Below, piece by piece: positions 46,810 through 59,032 of a stretch of DNA of 64,000 bases. The notes beneath the pieces are model-generated. The model did not search any database. It saw nothing but the letters and a program-made list of their open reading frames with translations, and was not told the origin of the DNA. The translations under genes were made by a program, and so were the position numbers. How positions within the stretch are numbered: the first letter of the stretch is position 1; each line of letters begins with the position of its first letter. The stretch lies in NCBI GenBank assembly GCA_951217055.1, contig OX578281.1, positions 26,633,101-26,697,100 on the forward strand, in the 5' to 3' direction. Source of the DNA: Gerris lacustris. Lineage: Eukaryota > Arthropoda > Insecta > Hemiptera > Gerridae.

Positions 46810-47270
46810 TTATTTGGACTCATTTCAAATTCACACTGAAAATGAAACTCTGGAGCACATGTGTAATGCCTGTAATGTCGTATGGGAAGGAGACATGGAC
46901 ACTAACAGAAGAAAAACCGTGAAAAGAATGAGGGTTAAGCAAAGAACGATGGAGAGGTCTATGCTTAAAATTACAAGGAAAGACAGGAGGAGAAATACTT
47001 GGGTACGTCAGCATTCAGGGTTAGAAGATATAGGAAAGAAAATGGAAATGGGCCGGACATATAGCTAGGACAAAAGATGGGAGATGGAACAAAGTTTTAA
47101 TTAATTGGTACCCCATGGATCTAAAAAGAGGTAGAGCAAGATCAAGACAAAGATGGGACGAGGAAATAAGGAAGGTAGGTGTGCGGAAAAGTGACTTGGC
47201 AGAGGGTGGCCAACGAAAAAAAGGAATGGCCCAGAATGCAACAAATGTATGTAGACGTCTGGCACTATAA
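46810..47270 (+). mobile_element. LINE reverse-transcriptase C-terminal fragment
   Basis: Three frames join into the familiar end of a LINE ORF2. First KLWSTCVMPVMSYGKETWTL then TEE; then VKRMRVKQRTMERSMLKITR and KDRRRNTWVRQ; then, after a frameshift near 47037, KWKWAGHIARTKDGRWNKVL and KRGRARSRQRWDEEIRKVG, ending in a stop at 47268-47270. The C-x-x-P-x-x-x-YG-ET-W-T-L, MERSML-IT-KDR-RN and W-W-AGHIAR motifs follow the RT thumb. The RT palm and endonuclease are absent. Two frameshifts make it dead. Confidence 0.88.
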
Positions 47271-47449
47271 AGAACTAAATTACAAATAAAGGAAAAATAA
47301 TAATTTGTCTTCAAATGACGTTCTTGAAATCCGTCAAAAAACAATATATGTAATAATAATTTGGTTAGGGAAAAATAGGTAATTCAAAATGAAAGACGTT
47401 TAAAGAGAAAACGACGTTTAAAAATAAAATTGTTAATAAAAAAAGATAA

Positions 47450-47650
47450 AGCAACAACGTTGTAATTGATTAATGGCCAACAATAGGCTAATTATGACCT
47501 ATTCCATGAATTTAATTTAAAAATGATTTTTAAGACATGTTGGATCTCCAAAATGAAATGCGGATTGCAAAAATGACTTTGAACTCAGAGACATGAAGAA
47601 ACTTCGTTCTTCAAAATAATCATAATGGGTATCTGCGGTAGACTCGAGAG
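47450..47650 (-). repeat. Dispersed repeat family B
   Basis: Reverse-strand order of the B blocks (ATTTTTAAGACATGTTGG, TTCGTTCTTCAAAATAATC, GGTATCTGCGGTAGACTCG), more diverged than most. Confidence 0.5.
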
Positions 47651-47989
47651 CAAATAAATAATATATTTATATTGAAAAGAAAAAAAGAACTTCATATTTT
47701 GCAGCGTCTGGAAACGTATTGAATACGTAAAGAAATCAGCATAAATTGACTTGTCTGAATGGTTTGTTTATATACAATAAGGTTGTGGCCGAGTATTACA
47801 TAGTAAAATGTGTAATCAACAAGCCTATTGTTATATAACAATCTATTTGTTATTATTACAATATCCGTACGAGATAAATATTCACAGTGTGTATTCAACA
47901 ATCAACATCTCATTTTGTGTATCTATAGAGGTTTATCTCACATGTCAAATACCTCATCTAGAACTACAATACGACATCATAATAATTCT

Positions 47990-48260
47990 CATTTTTACTT
48001 TCTCATAATATACGTATGTATGTATATATAAAGAGGAAGTATTGTGTAAATTCGATTAACACGTTTTGAGGTTCCTTGAATCCAAAAAGTGGTTTTTAAA
48101 AAATGTCTGTCTGTAGTCTGAAGTCTGTTGTCTATAATTCGTGCAGGTGCATAGGGCCTTTACTATAACTGGACTATTTCGATGAAAAGTTGGCTTACAA
48201 TTTCAGAAAAATCATATCCCCAGCCGGAATTAAGAAATGAATTTTAGTTCCAAAAATAAA
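47990..48260 (+). repeat. Dispersed repeat family A, copy 4
   Basis: GAGGAAGTATTGTGTAAATT, ACACGTTTTGAGGTTCC, AAAAAATGTCTGTCTGTAG and the ATTTCGATGAAAAGTTGGC end. Confidence 0.7.
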
Positions 48261-48559
48261 TAGGAGCGTAAACTCCCAAAAACTCTAATTTAATAGGGCT
48301 AAATTATTTGAGAAATAAATGCGTAACAAAGCCAATTATTTATTTGACGTGTAAATAGATGCATAGCGCTGCCTATGAAAATAGTGTGCCAAATATGTGG
48401 CACATAGCATTCATCCAATCGCATAGTTCAATTTTTAGCTTCTATGACCTATTATTGTCTAATATATTTAATTTTTCCCCCAATTTATAAAATTTGTCAA
48501 AATTGTTTTGATTTTTTACATGAATAGAAGTATTCATGTGGCAAAATTAAATTATTGCC

Positions 48560-48990
48560 GACGGTTTAAATTAATGTGGGGCCATCTGTGGGCTACTTTC
48601 GACAAACCGATCAAATATCTTATAAATTGGATATGTAATTTTAAAGATAAAGGTGTTAAATAACCAACTAATAGGAGAAGAAGGACACAACTTAATTGGA
48701 CCAACAATGGGCCAATATGATCCATCCAAATTTCAATAAAACCGGACGAGCATTTATTAAGATATGTTGCTTCGCAACTGATAGACAGTTTTTCCTGAAA
48801 AGGATCGGAGACAAAATGTTCCTTCTTCAGAACGATTACATGGCTTCTGTTACCCATTAGTAAGCTCGGATGCAATATATTTCACAATAACGGTTCCAAC
48901 AATTTTGATTAAAAATTCTTAAGTGTAGTCCATTTAAATATAGATCTAATTATATATTATATAATAATAAATATATTTCCACAATATTTG
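48560..48990 (-). repeat. Dispersed repeat family B, joined to family A tail
   Basis: TTCAGAACGATTACATGGC and TTCTGTTACCCATTAGTAAG belong to B. It is followed by AACAATTTTGATTAAAAATTC and AGTCCATTTAAATA, the same tail as after the 5-kb family A copy. This suggests A and B are parts of one larger element. Confidence 0.6.
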
Positions 48991-49028
48991 GTTCAGTTTC
49001 TGATAAAAATTTCATATAAATATTAAGA

Positions 49029-49200
49029 AAGTAATTTCCTATATATTGATAACTTATTTATAACTTATTTCCTTGAAAATTTTAAATTTAGATAATGATA
49101 AATTATTTCCTTGAAAAATTATAAATTTAGAGATTGATAAATTATTTCCTTGAAAATTATAAATATAGATATTGATAAATTATTTCCTTGAAAATTGAAA
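49029..49200 (+). repeat. 38-39-bp tandem repeat, 3-4 copies
   Basis: TTTCCTTGAAAA starts at 49068, 49106, 49145 and 49183 with AAATTTAGATATTGATAAATTA in between (22 bp, split here as AAATTTAGATATTG and ATAAATTA). Confidence 0.9.
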
Positions 49201-49394
49201 ACAAAAAGTAAGCAACCACAAGTTGAATATGTTTATAAATAACTATTAAATTAAATACTATGGAATTTAAAATGCAGTATAAATATCTATAAAAGTAAGT
49301 TTTGTTAAAAACAATGCAAAATAAACGGTTCAATTTTTTTGCATCACAGTACGGCCTGATGAACCACATAACATAATTTAATTATTGATGGGAT

Positions 49395-49432
49395 CATTAG
49401 TGTGGCTTAATGATTAAGCACTCCTGTAAAAC
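49395..49432 (+). other. tRNA-like A-box fragment
   Basis: AGTGTGGCTTAATGATTAAG followed by CACTCCTGTAAAACC resembles the 5' half of a tRNA or SINE head; no B box follows. Confidence 0.3.
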
Positions 49433-49489
49433 CATATAGATTATTAATACTAATTAATAATTACTTAATTAATACTTCAAAGCTTATTA

Positions 49490-49690
49490 AAGATAAAGAA
49501 AGCATTGTGATCGTTTTGAAGAACGATGTTTTATCATGTCTCCAAATTTAAAAGTTCCAAGACCTAAATCCGTTTCAGACATCAGGGTACATTTTTGGTA
49601 AAGTGTCTGTTTGTCAGTCAGTCGTTTAATATTTGGCGAACCATTACATAAAAAAAACTTCTTATACATTTAAATGGCTTCATTTTTAAG
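49490..49690 (+). repeat. Dispersed repeat family B
   Basis: AAAGCATTGTGATCGTTTTG, AAGAACGATG, AGACATCAGGGTACATTTTT and TGTCTGTTTGTCAGTC in the B order. Confidence 0.6.
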
Positions 49691-50671
49691 AAAATTCAAT
49701 ATATCTAATTATTATTCTGAAAACTCCGATTATTACATTTTTCATTATGAAAACTTTGACATTTTATTTCCAACAAAATTCTTTAGTACTTAGAACTTCA
49801 AGTCCAAAAATACAATTCTCCTGAATTTTCTTGTTATTTAACAATTTGATTAACAGCGTTCAAATTTATTCGAATACCTTCTTTCAACAATATTAAATTA
49901 ATGAGTTAGTTAAATTTAAATATTAATTATAAAGTAATGAAAAAAAAAAGTTTTCACTAAAAAGTTCTACGAAATTATAAAAAAAGGAATTCAAATTAGT
50001 CGCGAGGTTTTCTTTCCCTCTTCAAAAAATAATAATTTTCCGGGAGAATACAAAGCCCCGGAAGGGAAAAAAGTTCCTTTTGTAAAAGGACGGTTGTAGA
50101 ATTTTTAAAATGTAACTCCCCCCCCCCCCCCCTCTCTCTCCTTTTTGTAAAATTATTTAGTTAATGTTTAAATGATATCTTGTATAATGACGCCCTCAAG
50201 TCATGAATCATAACCGTGAATAAAAAGTTTTATTTAAGGGCCCGTCTATAATGAAAATTAGATTATAAATTTTCTAAAAAATATTTTTTATCTAAAAGAA
50301 ATACAATGGACGAGAAAATGAAATAATCGGATTAGCCAGTAAGTAAAGAGAGTGAAAATTCTGTCGGAGGGGTGTCTCTTCTCGTTTCGAACTTGAGGAA
50401 AATTATTGCAGACAAGTTTGGTGTCCGTTGCTATCTTGGAAAACAGTTTCTTGTGTCAACAAAGTTTGTGAAATTGAAGCCTCTTTGTTTCTTTTTGAAA
50501 AGTGATAACGTAAAAATGAAGTTTAAACATTTTTTTTTATGGTAATAAATATAATATCTACTTTCAGTCAAGAATGTCTTTAGTTATTTCATTTTAAAAC
50601 TTATTATTTAGTAAAATGTCAAGTAGAACAAAACTTTCTCATTCTTTTGACCGATTTTTATACCTCTATTA
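49691..50671. other. Non-coding DNA
   Basis: Poly-C run at about 50118-50131; nothing else recognised. Confidence 0.45.
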
Positions 50672-50885
50672 AAATGTCCTGAAATATAGAGGATTAATAC
50701 AGCGCAAGACAATATGTTGCATCACTACCCATCAATGTCCTGTTAAAATATAGAGGATTAATACAGCGCAAGACAATATGTTGCATCACTACCTATCAAT
50801 GTCCTATTAAAATATAGAGGATTATTACAGCGCAAGACAATAAGTTGCATCACTACCTATCAATGTCATTTTTTAATATAGAGGA
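50672..50885 (+). repeat. 64-bp tandem repeat, just over 3 copies
   Basis: ATATAGAGGATTAATACAGC begins at 50684, 50748 and 50812, with a fourth start at 50876; the unit continues with AAGACAATATGTTGCATCAC and TATCAATGTCC. Confidence 0.93.
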
Positions 50886-51600
50886 TCGTTCCGCAAATGG
50901 TATCATGACGCTAAGGCAATTTCAATCCGATAAGAAGAAATGCAACTAATGTTTGTATTCACATGTGACGCGGATATCTTGATGTCTGCGTCCTATTTGA
51001 TAGTTATCGAGCTTGCCGCAGGCCCCTGGGGGACGCGCGTCACATCTCTATACCCCGATAGCTAATAGTATTCATCTTTCTATTGAACAGTGCACGCCTG
51101 CCGCTGCGTCATATCACCTATAGAGCTTTTTACCGGACCTAATATCATGTCTATATACTCGATGTGTGATGAAATGTGGATATTGAACTTTTCATCGACG
51201 AAGTAAAAGCGCACCCAGTAATTTGGGATGTTGGTCATGAGGAGTATAAATATAGGATCAAAAAACACTCCGCTCCATTAAGCATACGATAAAGGCTCCC
51301 TTAAAGTGCCTCTACCTGTTTTATGGATGAATCCAGTTCTTTCTTTTTCTAATTTCTTTTTTTTTACGATTTACGTGTACTTGTACACAAAGTATGATAA
51401 AACCACTTTCTTCCTGAATATTTTGACGCGTGTACAATCCATCTCGGTTGGTGGCAAATGAGAGACTGTCGTCTCTGTGATAGGCTAAGACCTATCCGAT
51501 AAGCCTATCCGTTAAGGGCCTTAGAAATGATGCAGCATCCCGATAACTTTTGCCGCAAGTGTGCACAGGGCCTTAAGGTCATTGATATCCTATAACTATG
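50886..51600. other. GC-richer block of unknown origin
   Basis: Markedly less AT-rich than its surroundings, with GGGACGCGCGTCACATC and CGCACCCAGTAATTTGGG. A 62-aa minus frame (51268-51080) has no recognised domain. A TGTGCACAGGGCCTTAA end-like motif at about 51559-51575 could be the terminus of a DNA transposon, but I found no partner. It may be an unrecognised mobile element. Confidence 0.35.
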
Positions 51601-52506
<906 letters not shown>

Positions 52507-52609
52507 TATATAAAATCGGAATGAGTACTTTTTTAACACAGAGGTCTTAAACAAAAATAGGTTTGTTCGCATGCAGAAGAAAAATAAGTACGCAGAGGGT
52601 TGAAATTAA

Positions 52610-52760
52610 TATGGGATGATCTTTAGACAACTTTCGACAAAGAATTCACCTTTTTTTCTAAATATAATGAGTACTATAAAATAAATAAATAAAAATTATT
52701 CTTCAGAATGATTAGGATGCTTTCATTACCTTCTTTGGGCTCGTTACTAAAATAATTAGT
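52610..52760 (-). repeat. Dispersed repeat family B, degraded
   Basis: GGATGATCTTTAGACAACTT and TTCAGAATGATTAGGATGC then TTACCTTCTTTGGGCTCG, in B order. Confidence 0.5.
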
Positions 52761-52785
52761 TTTACTGATGACAGACAAGCTGAAG

Positions 52786-53171
52786 TGTTTTTTTTTCCGG
52801 GGGCTATTTCACCCGAAGGCTCAGCCCACTTAGGTGGGCCCATCGAACAAACCCGGGTTAGGGAGCGAAATCTTCACACATTTTTGAAGATGTGGTCGGT
52901 AACCATGACTCCCCTCCTGGTTGTATTACAACCAGGAGTGTCATCATCATGGTTTCCAGGCCGAAACCTGGTGGCGCCACTCTTTCGAGGAGCTTCCTAC
53001 TTATTTAAACAATGCTGGGTTGATATTGAGCGGGGAGTCCGGTCCGGGAATCGAACCCGAGCTGTGGTCAGAAGCGTTCACCCATCCATCTACTGACCCT
53101 GCTCGAGGCTGCTTAACTTGCGTTATCACACGGCAAGCGCGCTAGCCTTAGTGCGCCCCCAGGCCCCCATA
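52786..53171 (-). mobile_element. 5S-rRNA-headed SINE, copy 1
   Basis: Minus-strand sequence at about 53130-53055 reads CGTGTGATAACGCAAGTTAA, GCAGCCTCGAGCAGGGTCAG, TAGATGGATGGGTGAACGC. This follows the 5S rRNA core (GATCACCGAAATTAAGCAGC, GTCGGGC-GGTTAGTA, GGATGGGGGACCGC), including the internal promoter region. About 12 bp later GGGTTCGATTCCCGG adds a tRNA-type B box. A body of about 270 bp follows and ends in an A-run near 52790. Copy 2 at 62636-63078 shares head and body. The resemblance to 5S is established-family reasoning (SINE3 type); the order is read directly. Overlapping plus-strand frames (52785-53145) are accidental. Confidence 0.8.
52914..52942. other. Hairpin inside the SINE body
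   Basis: CTCCTGGTTGT...ACAACCAGGAG pairs over 11 bp around a short ATT loop. It is not conserved in copy 2. Confidence 0.7.
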
Positions 53172-53173
53172 GC

Positions 53174-53425
53174 AGTGGTCTTACTTAAACATAGAAAGGT
53201 ACTTTAATAGAGAAGGTCTTACTTAGACTTAGAAGTGGTCTTAATTAAACATTAGCTACAGTAGTTTTCTACTAAAGTGGCATGTATTAAACATTATCAA
53301 ACATGGTTATTTGCTAAAGTGGTTAGTTACATTTTGATTCAAACATTAAACATAAAAAATTGTGTTTACTTACTAAAGTGATCTGAATTATATATTATCA
53401 ATTGTGGTTTTTTCATTAAAAAAAA
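53174..53425 (+). repeat. Degenerate about 43-bp tandem repeat
   Basis: Units open with GTGGTCTTA or variants, then AATTAAACATTA, and close with TTTTCTACTAAA; about five units of unequal length. Confidence 0.6.
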
Positions 53426-54000
53426 CGCGTAAATTGTACTGTTTAAGTTTTAATTACTATAAGGGGTCCACTAATTTTTACTCGAGGCTGTATCGAATTC
53501 GAATGATTTACCTTTCATTTTCTTGTTTCCACAGAAACCTGGAAAATAAAAACTTATTTTCTTCTGAGTAAAGTTTTTCTCTTAGTGACACTTGTTTGGT
53601 GGCAGGCTAGGGGAGTTTCTCTCTCTGTAGACTTCCAACAACAGCGCTAAGTTTTCTAGCTAAGTAATTTGTCGAGTTGAAGTCTTGGCAGTTTACCCTG
53701 ACCTCACAGGTATATTTTCTTTTTAAAGTCGGACAGAGTCTATACTTTGCCCGCAAGTTCTTGGGTACATTTTTTTGTCAACACGGGTAGCATTAAGTTG
53801 GTCCAACTCCCGAGCTCCCTCAAATCAAAATTTTACAGTCAGATGTAATTCGCTCTAAAAACTACATTCTGACAGTTTATAACCATTTTCTCTCTCCCTT
53901 CAAGAGTAAAAAATACCCTTTACTTCAGAAAATATTTACTTCTTCAGCCTTACTTCATTTCTTTTTTATATATATACATATAGCTTCTTAGACAGTATTT
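53426..54000. other. Non-coding DNA
   Basis: No exon-like block recognised. Confidence 0.45.
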
Positions 54001-54009
54001 CTTTTACTA

Positions 54010-54620
54010 TCGAGCTTACCGAAGGTAACTTAAGCATTGTGATAACTCTGAACAACGAAATGTTTTTATGTATTCAAATTTAAAAATAAGATGTTTTAGA
54101 TAAAAATCCACTTAAGGCATCAGGGATCAGTTTTGGTCTCGTTCGTTTAACATTTTTACGAACCCTGTCTTAAAAACTTCTCGTCTGATTTTTATAAGAT
54201 TTGGGTGGTAGGTCATAATTAGCCCATTATTGGTCCCAAATTACTTTTTATCTTTTATGCTTAATTAACAACGCTTAACATTTTTGATTCCGAGCTTAAC
54301 AAAGGTAACGGAAGCTATGAGATCGTTCTTAAGAACGAAAATGTTTTATATCTCCAATTTCAAAAATCCGTTTTAGAAAATTTTTGATCCAGCGTCTGTC
54401 TATAGGACCCAAGATATCTTAAATACTTCTCGTCCGATTTTAATGAAATTTGGATGGTAATTTGCGCCCACATTGGTTTCTCTTCCCTATGCACAATGCA
54501 CACCAATATAAATTTATTTAGCCCTACAAAAGTAGTTATCCCATTTTTAAGAAATTTGTATGGTTCGTCAAAAGTGGCCTACAGATCGCATTTAGTTCTC
54601 AAATAATTTTACCCTATCAA
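54010..54620 (+). repeat. Dispersed repeat family B, two tandem copies
   Basis: TCGAGCTTACCGAAGGTAAC at about 54012 and CCGAGCTTAACAAAGGTAAC at about 54286 begin two copies. Both continue through AACGAAATGTTTT-type sequence, ATCCACTT/ATCCGTTT and AACTTCTCGTC-GATTTT-AT-A-ATTTGG. The second keeps a GTTCTTAAGAAC palindrome. Confidence 0.75.
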
Positions 54621-55796
54621 ATTAGATCAGGTATGACTAGCTTACCTATTTAATGTCTGCCACATCATCCACGTCGATGTACTTTCTAAATCTATGTTCT
54701 ATTTTAGATGGGGGCCGTCAAGGATTTGAAATATTTTGTTGAGCTGAGCGAACCGAAGTTCTCATTCTACACTTTGCATTTGGCTGGACACATACTCCTC
54801 CTGAACGGCTGAACCGTTCCGCACAAAATTCGGCACGGTCATACCGACCAACCAAAGGAAGGTATAAATCTTAAATGGTCCAAATTGGTACACAGGGGTA
54901 TGGGGTACAAAAATGAAAATAGTACATGTCCTTCATGATGCATGTAGTTGGAAAGCTCTTTAAGACTACTTAAAGAGTACTTACTTATTGTTGTTATGTT
55001 CACTTTTGTCATATTTTCATTTAAGAGGTGGGTAAAATAAAAAAATATTCCCTCATGTATGAAACCCGCACTTCTGTTAAAGAAATTTGTTAAATTTAAT
55101 GTTAAAGAAAAAAAAGAAGAATAAAAATCAGTGTGAATAAGTGGAAAATATTAATGGAGCGGTGATATGAGAGGATAGGTGATATTAGTGGAGCGAGTTT
55201 ATTAGTGGAGTGGTGAGCATAGCAAACAGGCTAACAAATGTTATTTAATCTTTTTTTGGTATTGATTTTTTATTTATTTATTTTGATAGAGAAGATATAA
55301 AATAGATAGTAAAGCAGAAGGGTGAAAATGTATTTCTTGTTACTTTATTATATATAAAAGGAAGATGGACAAAACCATTAAAAAAATCCAGTATTTATTA
55401 CCATACCAAGAATTTTCATTTTATATTTTTTATATTTTTATAATTCTAAGTATCGAGTCATCTGTCTATCGAGTTTATTAATTTGAACTCAATATTGAAT
55501 AATATTTTCCCAGCGATTTATGATTCCGAGAAAATAGTAGAAATGTTATAACCATTTATTCACTATTCTCATAACAAAAATATTATATTAAATAAAAATC
55601 ATACTTTTTTTAAAACATGTACCTATTATATAATGATAATAATAAACATTTTTAAAAAAAAAAAATTGTAAAGTAAATAATATAAAAAACTTTAAGTTTA
55701 ATATACCATACAATCAACGAGTTCTTTTTTCCACCGTAGGTTAGGTGACTAGTTGTGTCTTGGTGACAACAAACCGTTAATTCATCGAATGATTTG
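54621..55796. other. Non-coding DNA
   Basis: GAACGGCTGAACCGTTCCGC at about 54804 with GCACAAAATTCGGCACGGTC resembles the end blocks of families A and G. Otherwise AT-rich. Confidence 0.4.

Positions 55797-55833
<37 letters not shown>
55797..55833. repeat. Poly-A run (37)
   Basis: Longest homopolymer in the window; possibly a retroelement tail, but no recognisable element precedes it. Confidence 0.95.
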
Positions 55834-55835
<2 letters not shown>

Positions 55836-56164
55836 AACAGCATAGGTTATGAACATTCCTAAATTAATTTCCTTCAAATAGTTAGATACTAATGCGTAAA
55901 TAAATAAATATCACTAAAGAAATTGATAAATATTAATTAAACTAACGAAATGGTCGGTTTGGTGGGTTTGGTTATAACAAAACTTCTAAAGTTGAAAATA
56001 TACAACAAAAACTATCACACTACATGTATAAAAAAAATACACAAATTAAAAAATATAATTATTTTATGATTATTTTTTTTTTATATTCTACAAATAATTA
56101 AAGAATAGCAAATTTTAGCGAAGATGGATTTAATAAAACATGATTTGTAGGATAGACTTAGGAT
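55834..56164. other. AT-rich non-coding DNA
   Basis: Nothing recognised. Confidence 0.45.
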
Positions 56165-56400
56165 CTAATGACAATTATGATTTATTTTATTCTTTGTGCG
56201 GATATACCTTCTTCTATACCTTCTACATTCTCTTCCATTCATTTTTCTCCATAGATCTCTTCTCCATGTAGGTCCTCCACAACATTTCCTCATCTCTTCG
56301 ACCCATTTCATCTTTGGCCTTCTTTTTCCTCTCTTAACCTCCGGCAGTGTCCACTCTATTATATGTTTAACCATATTGTCTGTGTGTGCTAAATGAGATT
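56165..56400 (-). mobile_element. LINE ORF2 C-terminal tail fragment
   Basis: Minus strand reads LAHTDNMVKHIIEWTLP, then KRGKRRPKMKWVEEMRKCCG and TWRRDLWRKMNGRECRR. The IEW-x-P...KRG-RP--W-EE-RK...W-x-x-x-x-x-R-x-x-W pattern matches the tail of LINEs, including the fragment at 47.1-47.27 kb in this window. Only this end survives. Confidence 0.65.
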
Positions 56401-57189
56401 AGATAGATCTAATGTGAGATTTAATATGACGAAGACTAAAAGGTAAAAAATAATATTATACTTCAAAAAAAAAAAAAATAAATAAATAAAAACACGCTTT
56501 CATAAAACATGCACTAAAAAGGAGATTTATTTTTTTTAACAGCCACAGTGTTACGAATAATCACAGTATAATATGTATGTGTGTAGTATGTATTATCAGT
56601 ATATGCGTACGTCATAAAAGATGACACGCGTAAAAGATAACATAGATCATAAAAGATGACATAGAGCGTATGACAAAAATCGTATAACATATACTTTACT
56701 TATCGTATAACATATACCTTACTTCGTATATTAGAAAGTATAAATTAATTAATTACGTATTTTGAAATTTTTTGAGATATTTGTTATTTATGCTTTTTTA
56801 ATATAAGGAAAATATTAAACTGAGCAATGCTAAAAAAGGAAATTTTATGAAACTCAAGTTGTTTAATTTTTTTTTATATTGAGCTTCGTCAAACCTCAAC
56901 ATATTTTTGTTGTCTCTTTTTTTTTTTTATCTTAAATTCCAAAAATTGTTTGAATTCTCAGGAATCCAAATGTTCTAAATACTGTATCAATTTAATTTAG
57001 CTTTTCGTCGCAGCGGTATGAAATATGAATTTGAGAGGAGAAAATAAATTTAGCTTTTAAAAGAGCGATAAACCTGACCACCGAATTCCGTCATTTAAAA
57101 AGGTGTTAGAGGTGAAATCCACTTATTATAAATTTAACGCATTCTATCATCTTTTAAATATATATACATTAAAATAACATATTATAAAA
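56401..57189. other. AT-rich non-coding DNA
   Basis: Short repeats of CATAAAAGATGACA and CGTATAACATATAC at about 56610-56730; no gene. Confidence 0.45.
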
Positions 57190-57660
57190 AAAACTGTCAT
57201 GAATCTCACCACTCTGACGGACGCACAGAATGGAGTGATCGTCAGGGACCTTGTCTAGAGATTACTCAACCTGAATATAAGGATAATCTATCATCATCAT
57301 CAGAGATCGCAGTCAAGGTGTAGACAAGGACCCTGATGATGGAAGTTTGAAGGATGGACGAGGACGTACTGAATTAAGAAAGTATCACAGTCCTTAATTC
57401 ACTGTCATAAATTCAAAAATCGTTACTAAAAATCTAGACCAAATGTAGACCCTATGTGTAATAGGGAGTTAGGAGGTAGGCAATCAAGTCTGCTCGCATT
57501 CGGTATTGGGTCTCCCCTTACCGCGCTCGGTAGACAGAGGCTGTACACCTTTAATATAACGTAATATTATTATCAGAAAGCGTAGTCTCGGTGACGAGGA
57601 CCCTGATGATAAATTTAACCCCCCCCCCCCCCTGGTCAAGACCGAGACAATAAGCACGCT
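57190..57660. other. GC-richer block with repeated GACCCTGATGAT
   Basis: GGACCCTGATGAT occurs at about 57327 and 57598, with GTCTCGGTGACGAGG and CAAGACCGAGAC nearby; a poly-C run is at 57619-57632. No exon or known element identified. Confidence 0.35.
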
Positions 57661-58977
57661 GATGATCTCTCAATTTTTTTATGTCCGTGAGTGTCAGTCA
57701 CACTCTCCATATCTTTTGAAGAGTTTAACGAAGAAGCGTACAAATTTTATTTAGATTCTTCTAAAGAAGACAATAGGCCAGCTTCTGATAAAAAATAGGT
57801 CGGAACAAACCCTTTCCACCGTTAATCCCCACTAAGTGATAATCGATAAGCTGATTTAGAATATAATAGAGTTAGCTGAAGACGGGATAATCTCACATAC
57901 TAATGTATATATAATGTAATCTAGCTTTTATATTTAGAAACCCCAAATTTATGCCCTTGCTATGCTTAAAAGAGCGATTGTAGTTAAGTAAACTGATTGA
58001 AGAAACTACACTGGAATTGTGCTGGTTAAGGAACTAAACTGCAACCCATCATTATAGACGTGTATTCTCGCACTGAATAACTATGTTTTAAAACTTGACC
58101 GGTTTTTACCCAGTTCTAACGCAGCATTCTTCAGATTATCTGAAGGGTTTTGTGTTAATTCAAATGTACTAGTATGTTAAAATACAATCGTTCTTTGTGA
58201 GACATTTGGTTATTGAACTGAACTTGCTGATGAGTCGCAATCACACACTAGAGAAACTACTGGCCGAAAGACACTGGTAGTATTAAACGGAACTATATTA
58301 GTAGAAGGAACTAAATTGTAAAATAATAATAATAATATTTGGCATATAATAATGTATTTGTTAAAGCAATTGCACTTTTAGAAGAATCCATTTTGGCAGA
58401 AGGAACTAAACTACAACTATATTGATATAAAGAACTGTACTGGTAGCAGGAATTCGTCAAGTTGAATAAACTATACTGAACATATACTTGTAAAAGGGAC
58501 TATAATGGTGCGAAACTATACTGGAGCATAATCTAACCAGCTGATCTGCCAGTTTGTTACGTAACAATAAAGTTAAGTTGAACATTTATTTTTAGTCTAC
58601 CACCAAAAAAGAAACGTAATAATATTTATTCGTATAAGAATATTTATGGTAATAAAATAAATGAAATACAAGAATGAATTGGAGCCTATAAGGAGCACCT
58701 GATGCTGGGGACGCTATAACATAACCCTAATTCCAATATAAACAGCAGGTTGGAATATAATTATATTCACAGCCCCCTTCACGGCAACACAGCGGAGCTG
58801 ACTATTGTTACATCTCGTTTAATTAATATTTGGATGCTGGAGCACCAACACACTAACAGCAGTGGAAACCATTATAATGGTCCCCCATATTACTCGTATA
58901 TTTGTTTCTTCCATTAATTAGTAGTCCTATCCACTGCTTTATTACTTACTACAAATGTATACGTAAATCACCCGTCT

Positions 58978-58982
<5 letters not shown>
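57661..58982. other. Non-coding DNA
   Basis: Recurrent short phrases such as AGGAACTAAACT and ACTATACTGG around 58000-58530 hint at old duplication. No gene. Confidence 0.4.

Positions 58983-58983
<1 letters not shown>

Positions 58984-59027
<44 letters not shown>
58984..59027. repeat. (TA)n microsatellite
   Basis: About 44 bp. Confidence 0.96.

Positions 59028-59032
<5 letters not shown>

Noticed and set aside
51080..51268. 62-aa minus frame as a transposase piece
   Set aside because: I could not match any motif of known transposases; left as an unassigned block.
53050..53140. A functional 5S rRNA gene
   Set aside because: Only the central part resembles 5S, the 5' and 3' stems are absent, and it continues into a SINE body shared by another locus.
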